From assembly GCA_903856555.1 (NCBI GenBank), contig CAIOCC010000203.1:1-7311 (forward strand): a stretch of 7,311 bases of DNA. The letters are read 5' to 3'. The notes under the pieces are model-generated. The model was not told where the DNA came from, ran no database searches, and worked only from the letters and a program-made list of their open reading frames with translations. Of this stretch, positions 1 to 6,468 are shown in pieces. This stretch comes from an uncultured Bacteroidota bacterium. GTDB taxonomy: Bacteria; Bacteroidota; Bacteroidia; UBA7662. Both the position numbers and the translations under genes were made by a program. Numbering within the stretch: position 1 is the stretch's first letter; every line of letters starts with the position of its first letter.

Positions 1-2488
1 CCATCCACGCATAACACATTAGTTGGAAAGCCTTGCTGTGTTCGCCGTCAAAACATGTTTCGACGCTTTTGATCCGCAATTCGCTGGCATTGTTTTTGAG
101 GATACCTGATTTGAAATCAACAATGCGCGTTCGGCCGTTTAGCTGTTCGAGGCGATCCAGCCGCCCACGCCATTTCACGCGTTGCTCATCCACCAAGAAG
201 CTGGTTTCGAGCGGCCGTTCTTGGTCGATCAAAAGAGCCGGTCTTCGCTGAGCGGCCTTGGCCTCGGTCGTAAGGTATTGATGGATGAATTGGGGGCCCA
301 TCCGGTCTACCATGGCGTTCAGGCCTTCTTCAAAGGACTGCCAAGGAAAATTCTTTTGGCGCACTTCTTTCCAAGTCTGTTCCACTTGCGGCATCAATGA
401 ACGAAGCAAAACCGGGGTCATGAGGGCGCCGATTTGGGGTTCGAAAAGCTTCTCGAGGGTTTGATGCAGAAGGTTCCCGGTTTGAGCAGCGTTCAATTGT
501 TCCGTTTCTTCGTCGGGAATGCGAATTTGACGGACATACCCGTACCAAAATTTGAGTGGGCATTCGAGGTAGGCCGAAAAAGTGGATGGACTCAACGCGC
601 GCGTTTCCAATCGTTCGGTTATGGTGGACAGAATTCGTGGTGATTTGGGGATCTCGAGCAGGGTCCAAGGGGTATCCGAAGAGCTGGTATAGGCTCGTCG
701 TTCGCGGTTTTGGAAGGGTCCTGGGTATTCGAGTTCCAATTGTTGCAAGTAACGGCTGGATTCCGCAGCCTTGCCATCGGTGCCGGTGGCGGACCAAAGA
801 AATTGCGCCTCTGTACAATGTTGTAACAATCGATATAATTCATAGGCTTGCCTGGCTTCGACGATCCAAGGATCGGGGAGTCCAAAGGCACGGCGCAAGT
901 CAAAACTGAGCATGCCGCTGTACCGGCCTGGTTTGGGTAGCAAGCCTTCGTTGGCGCCGCTTACGATTAAGTAGTCAAAGTCCAGGGCCTTGGTGCGATC
1001 CAAGGTGGTGATCCGAACCCCGTTGGGTTCGCTGTGTCCTGGGTTGAGTGCAGCGGAACTTAGGTTTTGATTCCAGAGCTTGCGCCAAAGGGTCCACCGG
1101 TTTTCGCATTCAGGTATGCGAGGTGCCAAGACTCGAATCATTTCGGACAACTTCATCAAGGCGTGTTGTTCCATCTCCGGAAGCTGGGGATGATTTTCGA
1201 GGATCTGTTCGATGAGTTCGGCCAAATGGAGGTAGGCATCGTCCGCATGATCCGTGAGGGGCAGCAGGCTTTGTTGGTTCCAGGTTAACGCTGTGAGGCT
1301 CGTGCGAAAGACCACCATCGATTCGGTACGTTTGAATGCAGTCCAATCCGGAGGCGATATCGGGCTCTCGATCCAGCGATTCCAATCGGAAACGCTGGCC
1401 TTGCCCGTAAAATGCAGGCTCTGTTGCAATTCGATCCAACCCATCGCCCAAGCGTACGATGCCGTCCATCGCAGGTCCAAAGGCAGATTCCAAACCGGTG
1501 GAGCTGTCAAAGGACTCCAACGCAACATGAGCGGCCATGCTTGATTGGCATCGGCCAAAACCCAAGCGATCCGCGATGGCGAGATCCCTTGGTCTATCCA
1601 CTTCTGGATGAGTTCAAGTCCTTCATCCAATTGTTCGGTCATGCCCATGCAACGGCAGGCTTCGAAGCGGGGTTCGCCGTTTTGAAGGCGTTCCCCAACC
1701 AGTTCCATCACCTTTAATTTTTCGATTTTTTGGAGCGCATGATCCCTCCATAACATTCCCGCGCTGTGCAAAGGGTCTTTCACATAATAGACATCCCCTT
1801 CGGTGATCCAAAACATGGGGATGGATTTGGAACCAACTTGGAGGAGGCGTTGGAGGCCGGGATCGGGCGAATCAAAGCCCACCCAATAAACGGCGTCCAC
1901 GGTGGAACGTAGATGCTCAAGCGGTTCCTCGGCATGTTCCAACAAGGCCCTAAGGGCGGAAGAGGGATAGGCCAATCCTTGGTCTTCCAAGATTTTGCGA
2001 AAAGCATGGTAGGTGGGACCTAGTAGGCTAAAAAAACGCAAGTATTCGGCTTCGGTCTCCGTCAATTGACCGTCTGAAGGACTCCAGAGTTCAACGGCTT
2101 TTTGTTGGTGCAGGTGCCCAAAGACCTTGTCCGCATCCAAGAGGTGCTGGTCGATTTCTTCATAATCTTGAAGGAGCCCACCCGCCCAACTTAGGAAAGT
2201 TTCGGGGTGATCGGGCACTATGCCCGCCTCATGGGAGCATTGGCTGTAGGCTTGGTACAAGAGATCTTGCAACCATAATCGGTTGGGTCTGTTGCGTTCG
2301 CTTTGTTCAAAGACCCATTCGTCGAAGGAACGACAAATCGGGGACAGAGAGGGTGCCTTTAGAAGGCGCCCAAGAGCTTGTCGAAAAGGCTCCACCGGAC
2401 GCACCGATGGAAAAAGAACCAAAACCCGGTGCAGTTGGGGATGACCCGCCGTCAATAGGCGTTCCGCGACTGCATCCAGGAACTTCAT
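1..2488 (-). CDS. AddB-like PD-(D/E)XK nuclease, Bacteroidota type (C-terminus cut by window edge)
   Basis: One uninterrupted frame of 829 codons starts at the ATG at 2488 and leaves the window at base 1; I checked every minus-strand codon and found no stop. The N-terminus (MKFLDAVAERLL, then HRVLVLFPSVRP) occupies the place of the family's inactive helicase domain, and there is no GxxGxGK Walker A motif. Residues 494-515 hold the family signature TTLDR...LDFDYLIVSGANEG, and SRYLQQL lies at 578-584. The nuclease domain follows: ECPLKFWYGYV around C643, GNLLH with H675, GRLDRLE with D778, IVDFKSG with D791 and K793, and QLMCY with Q822 and Y826. These match the RecB/AddB nuclease motifs in order. 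Such proteins act in the cytoplasm with an AddA-type helicase to resect double-strand breaks for RecA; no AddA gene is in view. C643 could be the first ligand of an AddB-type Fe-S cluster, but the other three cysteines would lie beyond the edge. Likely cotranscribed with aconitase. Confidence 0.9.
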   Translation of the reverse strand, partial: MKFLDAVAERLLTAGHPQLHRVLVLFPSVRPVEPFRQALGRLLKAPSLSPICRSFDEWVFEQSERNRPNRLWLQDLLYQAYSQCSHEAGIVPDHPETFLSWAGGLLQDYEEIDQHLLDADKVFGHLHQQKAVELWSPSDGQLTETEAEYLRFFSLLGPTYHAFRKILEDQGLAYPSSALRALLEHAEEPLEHLRSTVDAVYWVGFDSPDPGLQRLLQVGSKSIPMFWITEGDVYYVKDPLHSAGMLWRDHALQKIEKLKVMELVGERLQNGEPRFEACRCMGMTEQLDEGLELIQKWIDQGISPSRIAWVLADANQAWPLMLRWSPLTAPPVWNLPLDLRWTASYAWAMGWIELQQSLHFTGKASVSDWNRWIESPISPPDWTAFKRTESMVVFRTSLTALTWNQQSLLPLTDHADDAYLHLAELIEQILENHPQLPEMEQHALMKLSEMIRVLAPRIPECENRWTLWRKLWNQNLSSAALNPGHSEPNGVRITTLDRTKALDFDYLIVSGANEGLLPKPGRYSGMLSFDLRRAFGLPDPWIVEARQAYELYRLLQHCTEAQFLWSATGTDGKAAESSRYLQQLELEYPGPFQNRERRAYTSSSDTPWTLLEIPKSPRILSTITERLETRALSPSTFSAYLECPLKFWYGYVRQIRIPDEETEQLNAAQTGNLLHQTLEKLFEPQIGALMTPVLLRSLMPQVEQTWKEVRQKNFPWQSFEEGLNAMVDRMGPQFIHQYLTTEAKAAQRRPALLIDQERPLETSFLVDEQRVKWRGRLDRLEQLNGRTRIVDFKSGILKNNASELRIKSVETCFDGEHSKAFQLMCYAWM

Positions 2489-4822
2489 TTAGGATTTGGA
2501 AGCGCGTTGGCGAATAATGTTAAGGGCACCGCCAGCACGGAACCACGCCAATTGGGTCTCGTTGTAGCTGTGGTTTAAGGTGATGGTATCGGTGCTACCG
2601 TCCTTGTGTTTTAACACCATTTGCAGGGGATGCCCAGGCTTCATGGTGGTGAGCCCCAGCAGGTCCATGCGATCGTGTTCTTGAATCAGATCGTAATCGG
2701 ATTTGTTGGCAAAGGTCAAGGCCAACATGCCCTGCTTTTTGAGGTTGGTTTCGTGAATGCGGGCAAAAGAGCGAACCAAGATGACCCGAACCCCCAGGTG
2801 CCTGGGCTCCATGGCCGCGTGTTCCCGGGATGAGCCTTCGCCGTAGTTTTCGTCGCCGACGACCACCGTGCCGATGCCTTCCGATTTGAAGCTGCGTTGA
2901 ACATCCGGAACGGTTCCGTATTGGTTGTTTTGAGGGTTGAATACGCTGTTGGATAGGCCATTAAAGGCATTAATAGCTCCAATTAACATATTGTTAGAAA
3001 TATTGTCGAGGTGGCCACGGTATTTGAGCCAGGGTCCGGCCATTGAAATATGATCGGTGGTGCATTTGCCCTGCGCTTTGATGAGCAGGTGCAAATCTGT
3101 TAGATCGGTTCCTTCCCAAGGCGCAAAGGGTTCCAGCAATTGCAGTCGGTCCGAATCAGGTCGAACCTGAACCGCTACGGTGGCTCCATCGTTTGCCGGG
3201 GCTTGGTAGCCGGCGTCTTCCACAGCAAAGCCACGGGGCGGGAAGGCAAGTCCTTGAGGTTCGTCCAAGCGGACCTCCACACCCTCCGAGTTCGGAAGGG
3301 TATCCTTCATCGGATTAAAGGTTAAATCCCCGGCGATGGCCAATGCCGTAACAATTTCGGGGGATGCTACAAAGGCATGGGTGTTGGGGTTTCCGTCGTT
3401 CCTCTTGGCAAAATTTCGGTTAAAGGAGGTGATGATGCTGTTTTTGCGTTGAGGGTCGTCGCTGTGTCGGGCCCATTGGCCAATACAGGGACCGCAGGCA
3501 TTGGCCAAAACGACACCGCCGATGGCGTTGAAATGTTCCAACATTCCGTCTCTTTCAACGGTGTAGCGAACCATTTCGGAACCAGGGGTTACGGTAAATT
3601 CAGAGCGAGCCTGCAGCTTTTTGGTTGCGGCTTGGGCAGCAATGGAAGCGGAACGACTGATGTCCTCGTAAGAGGAATTGGTGCAAGACCCAATGAGGCC
3701 AACATCCAATTTGGAGGGCCAACCGTTGGCCCGCACGGCTTCGGCAAATTGGCTCAGGGGCCATGCCAAATCCGGGGTGAAAGGTCCGTTAATGTGGGGC
3801 TCCAATTCGTCCAGGTTGATTTCGATGACTTGATCAAAATAATCCTGGGGACGTGCATAAACCTCGGGATCTCCGGTCAATTCCTGCGCCAAGGCATCGG
3901 TCCACTCGGCCAAATCTTCTCGGCCGGTTCCTCGCAAATAGGTAGCCATCGAAGCATCGTACCCAAACAGAGAGGTGGTGGCTCCAATTTCGGCGCCCAT
4001 ATTGCAGATCGTGGATTTTCCGGTCGCTGATAGGTTTTGGGCCCCGTCTCCGAAGTATTCAAGAATCGCGTCGGTCCCCCCTTTGACGGTCAAAATGCCG
4101 GCCACCTTGAGGATGACATCCTTGGCCGAGGCCCAACCGCTGAGGCGACCACGGAGATGAACGCCAATCAAACGAGGCATTTTGAGTTCCCACGGTAAAC
4201 CAGCCATCACATCGCAGGCATCGGCTCCTCCAACGCCTATCGCTACCATCCCCAAGCCGCCGGCATTGGGGGTATGCGAGTCGGTGCCGATCATAAGGCC
4301 TCCGGGGAAGGCATAGTTTTCCAACAAGACTTGGTGGATAATGCCAGCCCCTGGTTTCCAAAATCCGATGCCGTATTTGTTGGAAACCGAAGCTAGAAAA
4401 TCATAGACTTCTTTGTTTTTGTTCACGGCTTCGCTCAAGTCGGTGGCCGCGCCATCCTTGGCCTGGATCAGGTGATCGCAGTGGACGGTGCTGGGGACCG
4501 CCACCGATGGACGTCCGGCCTGCATAAACTGCAAAAGGGCCATCTGCGCGGTCGCGTCTTGCATCGCGACCCGATCCGGGGCAAAGTCAACATAATCGAC
4601 GCCTCGTCGCAGGTTGGCAGGGTTGGGGGTCGCTGCATCCCCGGCAGGGTTCGCTGCATCCCCTGCGGGCGTTGCTCCTTCGGATCGGTTGGGGTCCCAA
4701 AGGTGGGTGAAAAGTATTTTTTCGGTCAGGGTCAGAGGACGTCCGCATTGTTCCCGTACCGTTTGGCATCGGGTTTTCCATTCAGCGTAATGGTGGCGCA
4801 GCATCTCGGTGTCAAAAGTCAT
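2489..4822 (-). CDS. acn: Aconitate hydratase (aconitase), complete, 777 aa
   Basis: Interconverts citrate and isocitrate through cis-aconitate in the TCA cycle, in the cytoplasm, with a [4Fe-4S] cluster. The three cluster cysteines are C380 (LIGSCTNSSYED) and C443/C446 (NACGPCIGQW). Active-site stretches VHCDH (113-117), GTDSHT (179-184) and the swivelling-domain loop GEGSSREHAA (661-670, with S665 and R666) are intact. The domain order is the mitochondrial type: cluster domains 1-3, then linker and domain 4 from about residue 545. The start at 4822 fits the family N-terminus (MTFDTEMLRHHY), though the 18 bases before it hold no Shine-Dalgarno, as is common in Bacteroidota. Residues about 48-69, between LWDP and RGVDYVDFAPDRV, are an Ala/Pro/Gly/Asp-rich insert made of a 7-residue repeat that I do not expect in relatives. 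The stop TAA abuts the ATG of the downstream nuclease gene in the same frame. The symbol is generic; the protein is not the E. coli AcnB type. Confidence 0.97.
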   Translation of the reverse strand: MTFDTEMLRHHYAEWKTRCQTVREQCGRPLTLTEKILFTHLWDPNRSEGATPAGDAANPAGDAATPNPANLRRGVDYVDFAPDRVAMQDATAQMALLQFMQAGRPSVAVPSTVHCDHLIQAKDGAATDLSEAVNKNKEVYDFLASVSNKYGIGFWKPGAGIIHQVLLENYAFPGGLMIGTDSHTPNAGGLGMVAIGVGGADACDVMAGLPWELKMPRLIGVHLRGRLSGWASAKDVILKVAGILTVKGGTDAILEYFGDGAQNLSATGKSTICNMGAEIGATTSLFGYDASMATYLRGTGREDLAEWTDALAQELTGDPEVYARPQDYFDQVIEINLDELEPHINGPFTPDLAWPLSQFAEAVRANGWPSKLDVGLIGSCTNSSYEDISRSASIAAQAATKKLQARSEFTVTPGSEMVRYTVERDGMLEHFNAIGGVVLANACGPCIGQWARHSDDPQRKNSIITSFNRNFAKRNDGNPNTHAFVASPEIVTALAIAGDLTFNPMKDTLPNSEGVEVRLDEPQGLAFPPRGFAVEDAGYQAPANDGATVAVQVRPDSDRLQLLEPFAPWEGTDLTDLHLLIKAQGKCTTDHISMAGPWLKYRGHLDNISNNMLIGAINAFNGLSNSVFNPQNNQYGTVPDVQRSFKSEGIGTVVVGDENYGEGSSREHAAMEPRHLGVRVILVRSFARIHETNLKKQGMLALTFANKSDYDLIQEHDRMDLLGLTTMKPGHPLQMVLKHKDGSTDTITLNHSYNETQLAWFRAGGALNIIRQRASKS
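4630..4671. repeat. 21-bp tandem repeat inside the aconitase gene, two copies plus a degenerate third
   Basis: Two adjacent 21-bp units, 4630-4650 and 4651-4671, both begin TCGCTGCATCCCC and differ only in their last bases. Read on the minus strand they encode the heptads ATPAGDA and ANPAGDA, followed by a partly matching ATPNPAN. The period is a multiple of three, so the aconitase frame is kept. The repeat lies in a poorly conserved stretch of the N-terminal region, where extra residues should be tolerated as a surface loop. Slippage or unequal exchange is the simplest origin. Confidence 0.8.
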
Positions 4823-4860
4823 GGTCGAAATTCAAAAGGTGGATCGAAGTATAAGATGGA
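4823..4860. other. Short divergent intergenic region between aconitase and permease genes
   Basis: Only 38 bases separate the aconitase ATG from the earliest possible permease start (TTG at 4861). The gap is AT-rich and contains no Shine-Dalgarno for either gene. If the permease starts later (TTG at 4918 or 4951), the true divergent region is about 95-128 bases, a more realistic size for two promoters. Confidence 0.5.
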
Positions 4861-6210
4861 TTGCCTACGTTGGATAGGCTCCCTCAAAAATACAGACAAA
4901 GCCTCCCGGGGTCTATATTGCAGTCCATTTCCTTCAAAAAAACCGTTCTCTTGGGTCCCAGCACTGAAAGCCGTCCTGTCTTTGGCTGGGTCCAAAACTT
5001 GAGAATTGCCTTGAATTCGGTGGGGGGAAATAAATTAAGAACCTCCCTCACAGCGGGGATTATTGCCATTGGTATAGCTGCTTTGGTGGGCATCCTGACT
5101 TCGATTGATGCCCTCGAAGCCTCCCTGACCGAGACGTTCTCGAGCATGGGCTCCAATACGTTGGTTTTGCGCAATCGGGAGCCACGCGGTGCCTTTGAAA
5201 GCCGTCGACGCCGCATTCAGTATAGGCCTATTCAATACAGGGAGGCGTTGTCTTTTGTAGAACGATTTGGCTTTCCCGGCCGGGGTTCTGTCAGCGGGAA
5301 TGTCACCTGGACGGCTGTGATCAAAGGCGGAGGTCGCAAAACCAATCCCAATGTCAACCTCTTGGGCACGGACGATCAATACCTAACGGTGGGCTCCTAC
5401 ACCTTGGCCGATGGTCGGAATTTCTCGCCTCTGGAATTGCAGAACGGGGCTCCGGTCATCATTCTTGGAGAAGAGGTAGCGCGCAAATTGTTTTCAACCA
5501 TCAAAGCCAGCGGTCGACAAGTTTCGGTGGGGAGTGCCCGATACCGGGTGGTCGGTGTTTTGGCATCCAAAGGCTCCGGTTTTGGGAGCAATTCAGACCG
5601 CACAGCCCTCATGCCCTTGGCCCATATTCAATCCGCGTATCCTTCATCGGAACGGTCCTATGTGGTTTCCTTTACTTTAACCGACCCGCGTCAATTGGCT
5701 TATGCCGAGCAAGAAGCCGTCGGATTATTTCGTAATATCCGGCGCTTATCTCGGATGGACCCCGATAATTTTTCGGTCACCAAATCCGATAGCTTTGCCA
5801 GGTCCTTGATTGAAAACCTGGCCTTTGTGGATATGGCCGCCAAGGCCATTGGCCTCATCACATTGCTGGGTGCTGCCATCGGTTTGATGAATATTATGTT
5901 GGTTTCCGTGACCGAACGTACCCGAGAAATCGGAACCCGCAAAGCCTTGGGAGCCACCCAATCCGCTATTCGTCAACAATTTTTGTTGGAAGCCCTGATC
6001 ATCGGTCAAATGGGGGGGCTGATGGGGATCGTTTTGGGGATCGTTTTGGGAAATTCCGTGGCCCTTTTGGTGGGCGCGGGATTTATCATCCCATGGGCCT
6101 GGATCTTTGGTGGTATTGTGTTATGCCTCTTGGTGGGCCTGGTTTCAGGCTTCTATCCTGCCGCCAAAGCCGCTGCTTTGGATCCCATCGAAGCATTGCG
6201 TTATGAATAA
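4861..6210 (+). CDS. ABC transporter permease, MacB/FtsX family (start uncertain)
   Basis: Inner-membrane permease subunit of a type VII (MacB-like) ABC transporter; substrate unknown. Numbered from the TTG at 4861 (449 codons): transmembrane helix 1 about 62-83 (AGIIAIGIAALVGILTSI); a large extracytoplasmic MacB core domain about 85-320 containing KTNPNVNLLGTD, DGRNFSPLE and SDRTALMPL; helix 2 about 328-350; the cytoplasmic coupling stretch TREIGTRKALGA at 354-365; helix 3 about 374-404; helix 4 about 411-432; and the terminal family signature FYPAAKAAALDPIEALRYE. Four helices, with one big loop after the first, are standard for the family. The NLRIALNS stretch at 46-53 aligns with the usual N-terminus of relatives, so 4861 probably gives too long a protein. 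No in-frame ATG occurs before 5146 (residue 96), so a TTG (4918 or 4951 most plausible) must be used. No ATPase or MacA-like partner gene is in the window. The gene ends directly at a terminator. Confidence 0.9.
   Translation: MPTLDRLPQKYRQSLPGSILQSISFKKTVLLGPSTESRPVFGWVQNLRIALNSVGGNKLRTSLTAGIIAIGIAALVGILTSIDALEASLTETFSSMGSNTLVLRNREPRGAFESRRRRIQYRPIQYREALSFVERFGFPGRGSVSGNVTWTAVIKGGGRKTNPNVNLLGTDDQYLTVGSYTLADGRNFSPLELQNGAPVIILGEEVARKLFSTIKASGRQVSVGSARYRVVGVLASKGSGFGSNSDRTALMPLAHIQSAYPSSERSYVVSFTLTDPRQLAYAEQEAVGLFRNIRRLSRMDPDNFSVTKSDSFARSLIENLAFVDMAAKAIGLITLLGAAIGLMNIMLVSVTERTREIGTRKALGATQSAIRQQFLLEALIIGQMGGLMGIVLGIVLGNSVALLVGAGFIIPWAWIFGGIVLCLLVGLVSGFYPAAKAAALDPIEALRYE
4885..4892 (-). promoter_or_regulatory. 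Possible -7 box (TATTTTTG) for aconitase transcription
   Basis: On the minus strand this octamer is an exact match to the Bacteroidota -7 consensus TAnnTTTG, placed about 63 bases upstream of the aconitase ATG. No TTTG element is found at the expected -33 distance, so the match is half a promoter. It lies inside the longest possible permease frame, which would favour a later permease start. A chance match cannot be excluded. Confidence 0.25.
6024..6047. repeat. 12-bp direct tandem duplication in the permease gene
   Basis: The 12-mer GGGGATCGTTTT occurs twice back to back (6024-6035 and 6036-6047). It encodes GIVLGIVLG in transmembrane helix 3, lengthening the hydrophobic stretch by four residues relative to one copy. 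The frame is kept. It may be no more than the repetitive small/aliphatic character of this helix. Confidence 0.6.
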
Positions 6211-6241
6211 AAAAAAACTGCCAGATTGCTCTGGCAGTTTT
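6209..6241. terminator. Bidirectional intrinsic terminator between permease and tRNA-Cys
   Basis: A perfect inverted repeat, AAAACTGCCAGA (6214-6225) and TCTGGCAGTTTT (6230-6241), closes over the four-base loop TTGC. On the plus strand it starts just after the permease stop (TAA 6208-6210) and ends in four T. On the minus strand the A-run 6209-6217 becomes nine T directly after the hairpin, which makes it a strong terminator for the tRNA gene 13 bases upstream. The two genes converge on this shared element. Confidence 0.88.
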
Positions 6242-6253
6242 CCGATTCTTGCG

Positions 6254-6324
6254 AGGTCGAGAGCGGATTCGAACCGCTGTAGGAGCTTTTGCAGAGCTCT
6301 GCCTAGCCACTCGGCCACCCGACC
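6254..6324 (-). tRNA. tRNA-Cys, anticodon GCA
   Basis: The minus strand folds into a complete cloverleaf of 71 nt. The acceptor stem GGTCGGG pairs with CTCGACC (one G-U pair). The D-stem is GCC/GGC with an AG..GG-bearing D-loop. The anticodon stem GAGCT/AGCTC encloses the loop CTGCAAA, giving anticodon GCA for cysteine. The variable loop is CTAC. The T-stem AGCGG/CCGCT encloses TTCGAAT. The discriminator base is U73, the known cysteine identity base. The 3' CCA is not encoded (the next bases are CGC), so it must be added by CCA-transferase. The gene stands alone, with the terminator immediately downstream. Confidence 0.96.
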
Positions 6325-6468
6325 AGGGTGAATTTTGCGATGGTGCCTGAAAGGCAAACCGCGCAAATGCAGTTTCAAAGATACCGTTCAAACGCCCTCA
6401 TTGGGCCTCAGGTCCGCCAAGAGCGTGGATACAACCCGCATCAACAGGCGGTGCGGCAAGAACTCGGA
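6325..6468. other. Intergenic region between thiolase stop and tRNA-Cys
   Basis: These 144 bases contain no credible coding frame. Two small hairpins are visible: TGCCT/AGGCA with loop GAA at 6344-6356, and GCCC/GGGC with loop TCATT at 6394-6406. Neither is followed by a real T-run in the minus direction, so no clear terminator for the thiolase gene is seen. The region should hold the tRNA promoter; one partial candidate is listed separately. Read-through from thiolase into the tRNA is possible. Confidence 0.6.
6376..6383 (-). promoter_or_regulatory. Possible -7 box (TATCTTTG) for tRNA-Cys
   Basis: Read on the minus strand, the octamer TATCTTTG exactly fits the Bacteroidota -7 consensus TAnnTTTG. 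It would start transcription near 6370, leaving a 5' leader of about 45 nt to be removed by RNase P. No TTTG lies at the expected -33 spacing; a TTTG does occur, but only five bases upstream. The position, in the gap where the tRNA promoter should be, is the main support. Confidence 0.35.

Noticed and set aside
330..818. 162-codon minus-strand frame and other short frames within 1-2488
   Set aside because: They lie in alternative frames of the nuclease gene, whose own uninterrupted frame carries all the family motifs.
3377..4030. 217-codon open frame on the plus strand inside aconitase
   Set aside because: It is fully antisense to conserved aconitase sequence, including the C380 and C443/C446 regions. 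Its product is Gly/Val-rich with no recognisable motif, as expected for a shadow of a real gene.
4472..5002. 176-codon plus-strand frame crossing the aconitase start and the divergent gap
   Set aside because: Most of it is antisense to the aconitase N-terminus and the rest overlaps the permease in another frame; the product resembles no family. Only its last 48 codons (from ATG 4856) are kept, as a speculative leader-peptide note.
6344..6406. Two small hairpins as a thiolase terminator or structured RNA
   Set aside because: The stems are only 4-5 bp and no T-run follows in the minus direction; such structures are common by chance.
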